Positions 43,341 to 53,000 of a stretch of DNA of 64,000 nt are shown here, piece by piece. The notes below the pieces were generated by a model. It was not told the origin of the DNA and made no database searches. It saw only the letters and a program-made list of their open reading frames with translations. The position numbers were made by a program, and so were the translations under genes. The stretch comes from Pseudomonas sp. Z8(2022) (GTDB taxonomy: Bacteria; Pseudomonadota; Gammaproteobacteria; Pseudomonadales; Pseudomonadaceae), in contig NZ_CP107549.1 of the NCBI RefSeq assembly GCF_025837155.1, positions 1,116,001 to 1,180,000 of the forward strand. The letters run 5' to 3'. Each line of letters starts with the position of its first letter. Position 1 is the stretch's first letter.

Positions 43341-43607
43341 GAGCCTGTTCAGAGTCTGCTGTGCGTCGGCCCTGCCGCGTTAAAAACAGGCTTGGAAAGC
43401 CGCTTGCGGCTAACGCGCTTTAGCGCGGCCCGAAGGGCGAACGAAGTGAGGAATGCCCATGTACAAAAGTACAGTCGCCTGCGACCCCGGCCGTTCCTCG
43501 CCTGTTTGATTCGCTGGCGCTCACCCCTTAGGGCCAGCCTTCGGCTGTTACTCCCGTTGGTCGTTGCGCCTTGCATTGCTCTAGCTCGCGAGACTTTGAG
43601 CAGGCTC
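43341..43607. mobile_element. MITE-like element, 267 bp, with 17-bp terminal inverted repeats and TAA duplication
   Basis: Left end GAGCCTGTTCAGAGTCT (43341-43357) and right end AGACTTTGAGCAGGCTC (43591-43607) are inverted repeats with two mismatches in 17. The element is flanked by TAA at 43338-43340 and 43608-43610. Internal dyads include GCCGCTTGCGGC, GCGCTTTAGCGC and TGTACAAAAGTACA. There is no transposase or credible gene inside. I recall this type of sequence as a frequent repeat in P. mendocina-group genomes, which needs a copy-number check. Confidence 0.7.
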
Positions 43608-43716
43608 TAAGGGCGCCCGTCGGTCGCTCGGCGCTAGCCCGGCGCCGTCATGGTGCTGGAAAAAATGTCGTCGAGCCGGTCTAATGCCGGCTCTTTTCTT
43701 TAGCTGTCCGAATGCA

Positions 43717-44400
43717 ATGACCACTCTCCTGGCCCTGGATACCGCCACCGAAGCCTGCTCCGTCGCGCTACTGCATGACGGTCGCGTGCTCAGCCATTAC
43801 GAAGTCGCCCCGCGCCTGCACGCTCAGCGCCTGTTGCCGATGATCCAGCAACTGCTGGGCGACGCCGGTATCGCGGCTTCGGCGCTGGATGCCATTGCCT
43901 TCGGCCGTGGTCCCGGGGCATTCACCGGCGTGCGCATTGCCATCGGCGTGGTGCAGGGTCTGGCCTTTGCGCTGGATCGCCCGGTACTGCCGGTCTCCAA
44001 CCTGGCCGTGCTGGCTCAGCGTTCGCTGCGTGAGCATGGCATGCATCAGGTCGCCGCAGCGATCGATGCGCGCATGGATGAAGTCTACTGGGGCTGCTAT
44101 CAGGCCGAGGCCGGGGAAATGCGTCTGCTCGGCCAGGAAGCGGTGCTGCCGCCCGAGCAGGCCGAAGCACCGCGTGGTCACAGCGGTGAATGGTTCGGCG
44201 CGGGTACGGGCTGGGGCACCTTTGCCGCACGTATCGCTCTCAAACCCTCCGGGATGGATGGCAGCATGCTGCCGCATGCCGAGGACCTGTTGAGCCTGGC
44301 CCGTTTTGCCTGGACGCGCGGCGAGGCCCTGCCGGCTGACCAGGCGCAGCCGGTATACCTGCGTGACCAGGTGGCCACGCCGAAAGCGCCGCCGGCATGA
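43717..44400 (+). CDS. tsaB: tRNA threonylcarbamoyladenosine biosynthesis protein TsaB
   Basis: A 227-residue member of the ASKHA fold. TsaB forms a complex with TsaD and TsaE to transfer threonylcarbamoyl to A37 of ANN-decoding tRNAs. The N-terminus MTTLLALDTATEACSVALLH and the segment DAIAFGRGPGAFTGVRIAIG are diagnostic. ATG 43717 is used. It lies 109 bases after the MITE-like element, which may have displaced or supplied its upstream region. Confidence 0.93.
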   Translation: MTTLLALDTATEACSVALLHDGRVLSHYEVAPRLHAQRLLPMIQQLLGDAGIAASALDAIAFGRGPGAFTGVRIAIGVVQGLAFALDRPVLPVSNLAVLAQRSLREHGMHQVAAAIDARMDEVYWGCYQAEAGEMRLLGQEAVLPPEQAEAPRGHSGEWFGAGTGWGTFAARIALKPSGMDGSMLPHAEDLLSLARFAWTRGEALPADQAQPVYLRDQVATPKAPPA

Positions 44401-44427
44401 CGGCTGGTCGGCTGTTCGGCATCTAGA

Positions 44428-44451
44428 CGCTCTTGGCATTTGCCAAGAGCG
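44428..44451. promoter_or_regulatory. 24-bp near-perfect palindrome
   Basis: CGCTCTTGGCA (44428-44438), TT, TGCCAAGAGCG (44441-44451): 11-bp perfect arms. It lies 27 bases after tsaB and 62 before the next gene. No T-tract follows, so it is either an operator or an RNA-stabilising hairpin. Confidence 0.6.
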
Positions 44452-44513
44452 ATGCCCGCCGCTACATTGCCAGCACTGTCCATTGTTCAGCCGAGCCCAC
44501 CGAGCAGTTCTAG

Positions 44514-44858
44514 ATGCGGATCGACGGTTACCTACCTTCCTACTCGCCAGATCGCGGCCCCCGTTCGGGAACTGCGGTTACGCCCTATCGCGAGGCGCAA
44601 CGGGAAATCGAGGTCCGGCGTGAACAGCCTGCTGCCCCGGCCAGCAGCCAGGGCCTCGAACAGACCCCGCAGATTCGTCGCGTGCAGGCCGGCAGCAGTA
44701 ATCCCGACAGCCAGCCGACCCGCTCGCAGAATCTTGGTTATCAACAACCCACGCTGAGCAATCGCGCCGCCCAGGCGCTGGCCAGTTACAGCACCACCGC
44801 CGCGTACGCCAACGACTACGACGCACAGCAAGTGCTCGGCCTCGATCTCTACGCGTAA
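44514..44858 (+). CDS. hypothetical low-complexity protein
   Basis: A 114-residue protein starting MRIDGYLPSYSPDRGPRSGT. It is rich in Gln, Ser, Pro and Ala, with no signal peptide or membrane segment, and probably disordered for most of its length. The C-terminal part (LSNRAAQALASYSTTAAYAN, then DDYDAQQVLGLDLYA-like ending) is the more conserved-looking region. I recall a similar protein downstream of tsaB in other pseudomonads. Function unknown. Confidence 0.7.
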   Translation: MRIDGYLPSYSPDRGPRSGTAVTPYREAQREIEVRREQPAAPASSQGLEQTPQIRRVQAGSSNPDSQPTRSQNLGYQQPTLSNRAAQALASYSTTAAYANDYDAQQVLGLDLYA

Positions 44859-44911
44859 CTTCGTTTCATGGCGTGGCTCACGCCCTTCAGCCTGGTTGCC
44901 TGCATAGATCG

Positions 44912-45781
44912 ATGAGCGTCGCGCTTCCCTATTTTCTTGGTTGTCCGTCCTGGAACGAACCAGCCTGGCGCGCCACGCTCTTTCCGCAGGACACGCGCCC
45001 CACAGATTTTCTCCGCCGCTATACCGAGGTGTTCAACGCGGTAGAGGGCAATACCACGTTCTACGCCAGGCCCAGCGAACAGACGGTGGCGCGCTGGGCG
45101 CTGGCGATGCCGGCGCACTTTCGTTTCTGCGCCAAGTTGCCGCGTGATATCAGCCACAGCGAAGACCTCTGCCAGCAGCTCGATGAGGTCGTGCAGTTTC
45201 GTCAGTTGCTGGCGCCTCTGGGTAACCGGGTTTCGCCTTACTGGCTGCAGTTGCCGGCCGCCTTCGGTCCTTCGCGCCTGGCCGAGCTGGCAACCTTCAT
45301 CGAACAGTGGGGCGACTGGCCGCTGGCCATCGAGGTCCGGCACCCGGAGTTCTTCGCCAGGGGCGATGCCGAGCGCGTGCTCAATCGCCTGCTGCACGAG
45401 CGCGGTATCGAGCGCATCTGCCTGGACTCGCGCGCGCTGTTCAGTTGCGATTCGCAGGAGCCGGCCGTGCTGCACGCGCAGGCCAAGAAACCGCGTCTGC
45501 CGACACGGCCCACCGCGTTCAGCCGACATCCACAGCTGCGTTTCATCGGCCACCCAGAGCTACCGGCCAACGACCTCTTCATGCAGCCCTGGCTGGACAA
45601 GGTTGCCGGCTGGATCGAGCAGGGGCTCGCTCCCTGCGTTTTTGCGCATACCTCCGACAACCGCCTGGCACCCGAGCTGGCGCGGCGATTTCATCAGCAA
45701 CTGATGCAGCGTCTGCCGGGCCTGGCCGAATTGCCGACGTTGCACACTGAGCCTGAACTGGAGCAGCTCGGCCTGCTCTGA
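44912..45781 (+). CDS. DUF72 (YecE-like) protein
   Basis: A 289-residue TIM-barrel-like protein of the DUF72 family. Signatures are FLGCPSWNEPAWRATLFP, the region FNAVEGNTTFYARPSEQTVA, FRFCAKLPRDISH and the later LAIEVRHPEFF. Family function is not established. ATG 44912 fits the family start. It is followed six bases later by the extensin-like gene. Confidence 0.87.
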   Translation: MSVALPYFLGCPSWNEPAWRATLFPQDTRPTDFLRRYTEVFNAVEGNTTFYARPSEQTVARWALAMPAHFRFCAKLPRDISHSEDLCQQLDEVVQFRQLLAPLGNRVSPYWLQLPAAFGPSRLAELATFIEQWGDWPLAIEVRHPEFFARGDAERVLNRLLHERGIERICLDSRALFSCDSQEPAVLHAQAKKPRLPTRPTAFSRHPQLRFIGHPELPANDLFMQPWLDKVAGWIEQGLAPCVFAHTSDNRLAPELARRFHQQLMQRLPGLAELPTLHTEPELEQLGLL

Positions 45782-45787
45782 AGGAAG

Positions 45788-46495
45788 ATGGATATGCTGA
45801 TACGGATAATTGGCCGTTTGCTGCTTCTCACCGTGCTGCTGGGCGTAGCACTGCTGGTGGCGCTATGGCGTGGCTGGCTGGAGGTGGCGCCGCGCTTCAA
45901 CCCCTGGGCGCCGCTGGACGTGCGGGAAACACCGAACCTGCTGACATCATTCAAACTCTGGCGCCTGAGTGAGAACCGGGAGCTGTGCGGTCTGGCCCTG
46001 GCGACGTCTGACCTGCGTTTCACCCGGTTGCCTGACAGCACGCCGCACCCTGGCTGCCCGATTGAGAATGCCGTGCGTATCCACAGTGCCAATGTCGGCC
46101 TGAGCAGCAGTTTCATGGCCACCTGCCCGCTGGCAGTGAGCTTCGCCCTGTTCGAGCGTCATGGGTTGCAGCCCGCTGCGCAGGCGGTGTTCGGCCAGCC
46201 GGTCAGCCGTGTCGAACACGTTGGCAGTTTCGCCTGTCGCAGCATTGCCGGCAGTCAGCGACCCAGCCAGCATTCCTATGCCAATGCGCTGGACATGGTC
46301 GGCTTTCGCCTGCGCGACGGCCGGCGCATCAGCGTGCTGCACGACTGGCCGGGGGAGGGGGACAAGGCGCGCTTCCTGCGCCTGGTGCGGGAAGCGGCCT
46401 GCGACAGCTTCAACGTTACCCTGGGGCCGCAATACAACGCTGCCCATCGTGATCATTTTCACGTGGACATGGGCCTGTGGCGGATGTGCCGCTAA
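45788..46495 (+). CDS. extensin-like family protein (putative envelope peptidase)
   Basis: A 235-residue protein. An N-terminal hydrophobic helix (IIGRLLLLTVLLGVALLVAL) anchors it in the inner membrane. The periplasmic domain shows the extensin-like C-terminal signature: SFACRSIAGSQRPSQHSYAN then ALDMVGF, and HRDHFHVDMG near the end. The His residues match the metal-binding pattern of the LAS/D-Ala-D-Ala carboxypeptidase-like fold, so a role in peptidoglycan is plausible. Cysteines at CGLAL, GCP, TCP, ACRS, ACDS and CR suggest disulfides. Its stop overlaps the convergent EF-hand gene by four bases. Confidence 0.83.
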   Translation: MDMLIRIIGRLLLLTVLLGVALLVALWRGWLEVAPRFNPWAPLDVRETPNLLTSFKLWRLSENRELCGLALATSDLRFTRLPDSTPHPGCPIENAVRIHSANVGLSSSFMATCPLAVSFALFERHGLQPAAQAVFGQPVSRVEHVGSFACRSIAGSQRPSQHSYANALDMVGFRLRDGRRISVLHDWPGEGDKARFLRLVREAACDSFNVTLGPQYNAAHRDHFHVDMGLWRMCR

Positions 46496-47265
46496 CGCTT
46501 GGCCAGTAGCAGGTCGGCCGCCTGGCCGCTACGTCCATCGGCGAATTCGAACTGCCCCAGCTGAGCGATCTGGTCGTAGGCGCCGAGAGCGATGCTGACA
46601 TCTCGGGCGCGCAGGTCGATGGCGCTGACGCCGGCCTCGCTCAGCGACTGCAACTGCTGACGGCCCTGCGCGTCGAAACGCAGCAGGCGCAGCTTGTCGA
46701 ACACCGCATCGTCAGCATCGATACGACCATCGCCGTTGTCGTCGAAGCGCGCCAGTTCGGCGAAACCGTTGACGGCACCGTGCTGATCGCCGAACAGCTC
46801 GCGGCCATCGTCGATACGTCCGTTGCCATTGCGATCCAGAGCCAGAAGCGCGTCGTCGCCGGTGGGCACGCTGATCGAATCCAGGCGCCCGTCGGCATCC
46901 AGATCGAAGCGTATCGGTCGGCTCAGGCCGCTGGTGGAGAAGCCGTTGCCGCGCAGATCCAGCACCAGCGGGTCGACCTGTTGCGGGGCCTGTCCGCTGC
47001 TGACGTTGAGTTCCAGCTCGCGCTGCTCGATCACTGCCTGGCTGACAGCCGCTGCGCTGCCGGATATGGCAGGTGGCTGGGGTTCGGCGGTTTCCCGCAG
47101 CTCACGGGCAATCTCGCCGGGCTTCTGCTCGTCTTCGATACCCAGGGTGCGGCGCAGAATCTGATAATTGATCGATTCATGTGCTGCATTGCCGAGCTCC
47201 TCTTCCCTTGGGCGAGGGTTGGCAGAGCTGTTGCCTGGGCGTGGAACGGAGAGTACGTCGAACAT
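46492..47265 (-). CDS. EF-hand-like calcium-binding protein
   Basis: A 257-residue protein with a disordered N-terminal half (residues about 1-100) and three acidic repeats: FDLDADGRLDSISV, LALDRNGNGRIDDGRELFGD and ARFDDNGDGRIDADDAVFDK. These are DxDxDG loops of the EF-hand or dockerin-like kind. The pattern 'LDLRGNGFSTSG' before them recalls the VDLDGDGI-type segments of secreted RTX-like proteins. No signal peptide is visible, so a type I or other leaderless export route is possible. ATG 47265 has GAG upstream. It converges with the extensin-like gene. Confidence 0.72.
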   Translation of the reverse strand: MFDVLSVPRPGNSSANPRPREEELGNAAHESINYQILRRTLGIEDEQKPGEIARELRETAEPQPPAISGSAAAVSQAVIEQRELELNVSSGQAPQQVDPLVLDLRGNGFSTSGLSRPIRFDLDADGRLDSISVPTGDDALLALDRNGNGRIDDGRELFGDQHGAVNGFAELARFDDNGDGRIDADDAVFDKLRLLRFDAQGRQQLQSLSEAGVSAIDLRARDVSIALGAYDQIAQLGQFEFADGRSGQAADLLLAKR

Positions 47266-47371
47266 GTTCACACTCGATGCGGCTGTCGGCGGCCGGGTCT
47301 GGCAGAATGCCGCTTCTTCGATATCGGCCGGGCGGCCGATGCTTTGAGTGAATTTTGGGCAGAACCAACCA

Positions 47372-48157
47372 ATGACCGATGAGCGGCATAATGCCAGCAT
47401 CCGGATCCAGGCCTTGCATCATCAGTACGCCGAGGCGGCGGCTCAATGGGCATCGCGTCTGGGGCTGGCACTTGAGGGGGAAACCGACTTCGCCTTGCAA
47501 TTGGGTGATGACGGACTGCAACTGGTCGAACTGGGCGACAAGGCGCCCGGCCCGGTACGGGTGGACTTCGTCGAAGGGGCAGCGGCGCACCGGCGTCAGT
47601 TTGGCGGTGGCAGCGGGCAGATGATCGCCAAGGCAGTGGGAGTGCAGGCGGGGATTCGTCCGCGCATCCTTGATGCGACGGCCGGGCTGGGGCGCGATGC
47701 CTTCGTGCTCGCCAGTCTGGGCTGCGACATGACCCTGATCGAGCGTCAGCCGCTGGTTGCAGCGTTGCTGGAAGATGGTCTGCAACGCGCCCTGCGCGAT
47801 CTCGAAGTGGCGCCCATCGTCGCACGCATGCGCCTGCTGAACGGTAATGCCATCGAGCTGATGCGTGCCTGGCAGGGCGAGGCGCCGCAGGTGATCTACC
47901 TCGACCCGATGTTTCCGTATCGTGACAAGAGCGCGCTGGTGAAGAAGGAGATGCGCCTGTTCCGCCCCTTCGTCGGCGACGATCTGGACGCGCCGGCGCT
48001 GCTCGAAGCGGCGCTGGCGCTGGCCACTCACCGTGTGGTGGTCAAGCGCCCGCGCAAGGCGCCGTCAATCGGGGGGAGCAAGCCGGGCTACGTACTGGAA
48101 GGAAAATCCAGCCGTTACGACATCTACCCGAAGAAGAAGCTGGAGCCTGTCGGGTAG
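47372..48157 (+). CDS. rsmJ: 16S rRNA (guanine-1516-N2)-methyltransferase RsmJ
   Basis: A 261-residue SAM-dependent methyltransferase for m2G1516 of 16S rRNA. The SAM motif I is [20 protein letters not shown]; the catalytic motif is [23 protein letters not shown] 47372 ([20 protein letters not shown]) is preferred; a GTG at 47348 would add eight residues. Rrna methylation genes of this family are often near the mexL region in pseudomonads, as here. Confidence 0.92.
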   Translation: MTDERHNASIRIQALHHQYAEAAAQWASRLGLALEGETDFALQLGDDGLQLVELGDKAPGPVRVDFVEGAAAHRRQFGGGSGQMIAKAVGVQAGIRPRILDATAGLGRDAFVLASLGCDMTLIERQPLVAALLEDGLQRALRDLEVAPIVARMRLLNGNAIELMRAWQGEAPQVIYLDPMFPYRDKSALVKKEMRLFRPFVGDDLDAPALLEAALALATHRVVVKRPRKAPSIGGSKPGYVLEGKSSRYDIYPKKKLEPVG

Positions 48158-48168
48158 CGGCTAGGCGT

Positions 48169-48804
48169 TCAGGTCCGATAGGCGCGCAGGAACAGTTGCA
48201 CCGAATCCTGCACGTGATGTTCCGCGGCTTCATCGTCCAGCGGTTCGCCGCAGCCGATCAGCAGGCGGAAATGCGCGCCGCCCTTGAGCAGGCTGAAGAA
48301 GTGATCGGCGGCCAGGTGCGGATTGTCCAGGCTCAGCAGGCCGCGCTTGGCGGCCTTTTGCAGCAACTCTTCCATTTCTTCCAGCACGCGCTTCGGGCCG
48401 GCCTCGTAGAACATCTGCGACAGCTTCGAGCCCTGGCTGGCCAGGCTCACCATCATCCGATGCATTTCCACAGATTCGCGGCTGTTGATCAGCCTCAGGA
48501 AGCCCCGTGCAATGCCCAGCAGCTGGATTTCCAGCGGTACGTCATCCGGTAGTTCGAACAGCAGTTCCGGCAACTGTTCTTCGCACTTGGCCTTGATCGC
48601 CGCGGAGAACAGGGTCTCCTTGTCGGTGAAGTGGCTGTACACGGTGAGTTTGGAAACCCCGGCCTCGGCGGCGATTGCATCCATGCTGCTGCCGTCGTAG
48701 CCGTTACGCAGGAACAGGCACTTGGCCGCTTCGAGAATGGCGCGGCGTTTGGCGGGGTCCTTGGGGCGACCGGGACCGGATGGTTGTAACAACTTGTCAG
48801 GCAT
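48169..48804 (-). CDS. mexL: TetR-family repressor MexL
   Basis: A 211-residue TetR/AcrR repressor. The helix-turn-helix is clear (KRRAILEAAKCLFLRNGYDG and IAAEAGVSKLTVYSHFTDKE). It is divergent from an RND membrane-fusion and pump pair, and in P. aeruginosa the equivalent order is rsmJ-like gene, mexL, mexJ, mexK. MexL there represses mexJK and itself. Assignment rests on position and length; the effector is unknown. The 136-base shared gap should contain its operator. Confidence 0.83.
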   Translation of the reverse strand: MPDKLLQPSGPGRPKDPAKRRAILEAAKCLFLRNGYDGSSMDAIAAEAGVSKLTVYSHFTDKETLFSAAIKAKCEEQLPELLFELPDDVPLEIQLLGIARGFLRLINSRESVEMHRMMVSLASQGSKLSQMFYEAGPKRVLEEMEELLQKAAKRGLLSLDNPHLAADHFFSLLKGGAHFRLLIGCGEPLDDEAAEHHVQDSVQLFLRAYRT

Positions 48805-48810
48805 TGGCGA

Positions 48811-48868
48811 ATTTTAATACTGGACTGGTGAGTTTGCTATTTTTACTATACCCGCCAGTACAAATATT
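48811..48868. promoter_or_regulatory. mexL-mexJ divergent promoter/operator region
   Basis: An AT-rich patch in the 136-base gap. Arms TACTGG (48818-48823) and CCAGTA (48855-48860) are inverted, with A/T-rich flanks, and the centre includes TTGCTATTTTTACTATACCC. Probable MexL-binding and overlapping promoters for both directions; the exact site is not resolved. Confidence 0.5.
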
Positions 48869-48940
48869 CCAAAGGGCAATCCCGGATGCATCCATGCGTG
48901 CTTTCCGGAACCAGCCCCGAACCTTCCAAAGGTGTTGCAC

Positions 48941-50044
48941 ATGTCCCGCCACGTTCTCCCCCTGATCGCTTCTCTGGGTCTGGTCTTTGTATTGTCTGCC
49001 TGTGGCAATGGTGAGCAGATGGAGCAGCCGCTTCGCCCGGCCATGGTGGTGCAGCCGCAACCGGCCGCCGCTCTGGTCGACAGCTATCCGGGCGAGGTCC
49101 GCGCGCGCTATGAACCGGAGCTGGCCTTTCGCATAGGCGGCAAGGTGAGCAAGCGCATGGTGGACGTCGGTGATCGGGTGAAGAAGGATCAGGCGCTTGC
49201 CGAGCTGGACCCGCAGGACGTGCGCCTGCAGCTGGAAGCCACCCGCGCGCAGATGGCGGCGGCCGAGGCCAACCTGCAGACCGTGCGCGCCGAACGTGAG
49301 CGCTACAAGGCGCTGCTTGGGCGCAATCTGGTCAGCCGCTCGCAGTTCGACAACATCGAGAACCAGTATCGCGCCGGCGAGGCCCGCCTGAAGCAGGTCA
49401 AGGCCGAGTACGACGTGGCGCGCAACCAGACCGACTACGCCGTGCTGCGCGCGTCTCAGGATGGCGTGATCGCCCGTCGTACGGTCGAGGTGGGACAGGT
49501 GGTCGCCGCCGGGCAAACCGTCTTCACCCTGGCCGCCGATGGTGAGCGAGAGGTGTCGATCAGCCTGCCGGAACAGGGCTTCGGTCGTTTCGAGATAGGC
49601 CAGCAGGTGGAGGTGGAACTCTGGTCGCAGCCCGACCAGCGCTTCCCCGGCCGTATCCGCGAGATGGCGCCAGCGGCCGATCCGCAATCGCGTACTTTCG
49701 CCGCCCGTGTCGCCTTCACCGAGGGCAAGGTACCCGCCGAGCTGGGGCAGAGCGCGCGCGTATTCATCGCCAGCAGTGGCGAGGTGCCGCTGGCCGTGCC
49801 CCTGTCGGCACTCAGCGCGGAACAGGATCAGCCCTTTGTCTGGGTGGTAGATCCCGAGACACACGCCGTGCAGCGCCGTCTGGTGCGTGTTGGCGCCTAT
49901 GGTGACGACCGCGTGCCGGTGCTGGAGGGGCTTTCCGCGGGCGAGTGGGTGGTGGCTGCAGGTGTGCAGATGCTGCGCGAGGGTCAGAAGGTACGCCCGG
50001 TCGACCGTGACAATCGCAATGTCGAACTGGCAGCCGAGGAGTAA
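48941..50044 (+). CDS. mexJ: RND efflux periplasmic adaptor MexJ
   Basis: A 367-residue membrane-fusion protein. The signal peptide carries a lipobox (VLSACGNG). The adaptor core follows: lipoyl half-motifs around VDSYPGEVRARYEPELAFRI and DGVIARRTVEVGQVVAAGQT, a coiled-coil hairpin (about 95-165), and a beta-barrel and membrane-proximal part to the end. Length equals P. aeruginosa MexJ. mexK follows six bases downstream. No outer-membrane channel gene is here; in P. aeruginosa MexJK borrows OprM or OpmH, encoded elsewhere. Confidence 0.88.
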   Translation: MSRHVLPLIASLGLVFVLSACGNGEQMEQPLRPAMVVQPQPAAALVDSYPGEVRARYEPELAFRIGGKVSKRMVDVGDRVKKDQALAELDPQDVRLQLEATRAQMAAAEANLQTVRAERERYKALLGRNLVSRSQFDNIENQYRAGEARLKQVKAEYDVARNQTDYAVLRASQDGVIARRTVEVGQVVAAGQTVFTLAADGEREVSISLPEQGFGRFEIGQQVEVELWSQPDQRFPGRIREMAPAADPQSRTFAARVAFTEGKVPAELGQSARVFIASSGEVPLAVPLSALSAEQDQPFVWVVDPETHAVQRRLVRVGAYGDDRVPVLEGLSAGEWVVAAGVQMLREGQKVRPVDRDNRNVELAAEE

Positions 50045-50050
50045 GCCCGC

Positions 50051-53000
50051 ATGAGCTTCAACCTGTCTGCCTGGGCGCTGCGCCATCGTCAGATCGTCCT
50101 CTACATCATGCTCCTGTTCGCCGTGGTCGGTGCGCTGTCCTATACCAAGCTGGGACAGAGTGAAGACCCGCCCTTCACCTTCAAGGCCATGGTGATTCGC
50201 ACCAACTGGCCGGGGGCAAGTGCCGAAGAGGTGTCGCGCCAGGTCACCGAACGCATCGAGAAGAAGCTGATGGAGACCGGCGAGTATGACCGCATCACCA
50301 GCTTTTCCCGTCCGGGTGAGTCGCAGGTCACCTTCATGGCGCGTGACTCCATGCGCAGTTCGCAGATACCCGAGCTTTGGTATCAGGTGCGCAAGAAGAT
50401 CAGCGACATTCGCCACACATTGCCGCCCGGTATCCAGGGGCCGTTCTTCAACGATGAATTCGGCACCACTTTCGGCAACATCTATGCGCTGACCGGCGAT
50501 GGCTTCGACTACGCCGTGCTCAAGGACTACGCCGACCGGCTGCAACTGCAGCTGCAGCGGGTCAAGGACGTTGGCAAGGTCGAACTGGTGGGGCTGCAGG
50601 ACGAGAAGATCTGGATCGAGCTGTCCAACACCAAGCTGGCGACCCTCGGCCTGCCGTTGTCGGCGGTACAGCAGGCGCTGGAGGCGCAGAACGCGGTGGC
50701 GGCTGCCGGGTTCTTCGAAACGTCCAGCGAGCGTATTCAGCTGCGCGTGACCGGGCGCTTCGAGTCGGTACAGGAAATTCGCGACTTTCCCATTCGCGTC
50801 GGTGACCGCACCTTCCGCATCGCCGATGTGGCCGAGGTCAAGCGTGGCTTCAACGATCCTCCCGCGCCGCGCATGCGTTTCATGGGCGAGGACGCCATCG
50901 GTATTGCGGTGTCGATGAAGGCCGGCGGCGATATCCTGGTCCTCGGCAAGGCACTGGAGGGCGAGTTCGCCCGATTGCAACAGACGCTGCCGCTGGGGAT
51001 GGAGCTGCGCAAGGTATCGGATCAGCCGGCGGCGGTGAAAACCGGCGTGGGCGAGTTCGTCAAGGTGCTGGTGGAGGCGCTGGTGATCGTGCTTGCGGTC
51101 AGCTTCTTCTCCCTCGGCGTGCGCACCGGCCTGGTGGTGGCGCTGGTGATTCCGCTGGTGCTGGCGATGACCTTCGCCGCCATGTATTACCTGGGCATCG
51201 GGCTGCACAAGATCTCGCTCGGCGCGCTGGTGCTCGGCCTCGGTCTGCTGGTGGACGACGCGATCATCGCGGTGGAGATGATGGCGATCAAGATGGAACA
51301 GGGCTATGACCGCCTCAAGGCGGCCAGTTTCGCCTGGACCAGCACCGCGTTCCCCATGCTCACCGGTACCCTGATCACCGCCGCGGGCTTTTTGCCCATC
51401 GCCACGGCGCAGTCCGGTACGGGCGAGTACACCCGCTCGATCTTCCAGGTGGTGGCCATCTCGCTGATCGCTTCGTGGATCGCCGCGGTGATGTTCGTAC
51501 CTTATCTGGGCGACAAGCTGCTGCCGGACCTGGCCAAGCTGCATGCGGCCAAACACGGCGGCAGCGACGCCGGTCACGACCCTTATTCGACGCCGTTCTA
51601 TCGCCGTGTTCGCGCCGCGGTGGAATGGTGCGTGCGCCGTCGCGGTCTCGTCATCCTGCTGACCATCGGCCTGTTCGTCGCTTCGGTGCTGCTGTTCCGC
51701 TTCGTGCCGCAACAGTTCTTCCCTGCCTCCGGGCGCCTGGAGCTGATGGTCGACATCAAGCTGGAGGAGGGCGCTTCGCTGAGTGCAACCGAGGCCGAGG
51801 TGCATCGCCTGGAAGCACTGCTCAAGGAGCAGACCGGCATCGACAACTATGTTGCCTATGTCGGTACCGGTTCGCCACGTTTCTACCTGCCGCTGGATCA
51901 ACAGTTGCCGGCGGCGAGCTTCGCCCAGTTCGTGGTTCTGGCTTCAAGCATCGAGGAGCGCGAGCGCTTGCGCACCTGGCTGATCCAGGTGATGAACGAC
52001 GAATTCCCGGCGCTGCGCAGCCGCGTCAGCCGTCTGGAAAACGGCCCACCCGTAGGCTATCCGATTCAGTTCCGCGTCAGCGGGGAGCATATCGACGAGG
52101 TGCGTGCCCTGGCTCGTCAGGTGGCGGACAAGGTGCGCGAGAACCCGCATGTGGTGAACGTACATCTGGACTGGGAAGAACCGAGCAAGGTGGTGATTCT
52201 CAACATCGATCAGGACCGTGCGCGGGCGCTGGGGGTCAATACCGCCGAGCTGTCGCGTTTCCTGCAGGGCTCGCTGTCCGGAACCAGCGTCAGCCAGTAT
52301 CGGGAAGGTAACGAACTGATCGAGATTCTCCAGCGCGGTACGCCGGAGGAGCGCAAGGCGCTGAGCCTGCTGCCGAGTCTGGCGGTACCGACCGACAGTG
52401 GTCGCAGCGTGGCGCTTTCGCAGGTGGCGACGCTGGAGTACGGCTTCGAGGAAGGCATCATCTGGCACCGCAATCGCCTGCCCAACGTCACCGTGCGTGC
52501 CGATGTGTATGGCAAGGAACAACCCGCCACTCTCACCAAGCAGATTCTGCCGACCCTGGAGCCGATCCGTGCCGAGCTGCCGGATGGTTATCTGCTGGAG
52601 GTGGGCGGTACGGTCGAGGACTCCGCGCGCGGGCAGAAATCGGTGAATGCCGGCGTTCCGCTGTTCATCGTGGTGGTGCTGACCCTGCTGATGCTGCAGC
52701 TCAAGAGCTTCTCGCGCTCGGCCATGGTGTTTCTCACCGCGCCGCTGGGGCTGATCGGAGTCACTCTGTTCCTGCTGATCTTCCGCCAGCCGTTCGGTTT
52801 CGTGGCCATGCTCGGCACCATCGCGCTGGCCGGGATGATCATGCGCAACTCGGTGATTCTGGTGGACCAGATCGAGCAGGACATCAGCCATGGTCAGGAT
52901 CGCTGGCACGCCATCATCGATGCGACCGTGCGGCGCTTCCGCCCCATCGTGCTGACGGCGCTGGCGGCCGTGCTGGCGATGATCCCGCTGTCGCGCAGCG

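Noticed and set aside
43392..43610. Small frames inside the MITE-like element
   Set aside because: About 70 codons, Arg-rich, without ribosome-binding sites; the DNA is better explained as a structured repeat.
48797..51901. 1034-codon open frame antisense to mexJ-mexK
   Set aside because: Shadow of two well-recognised genes; composition is that of complementary-strand translation.
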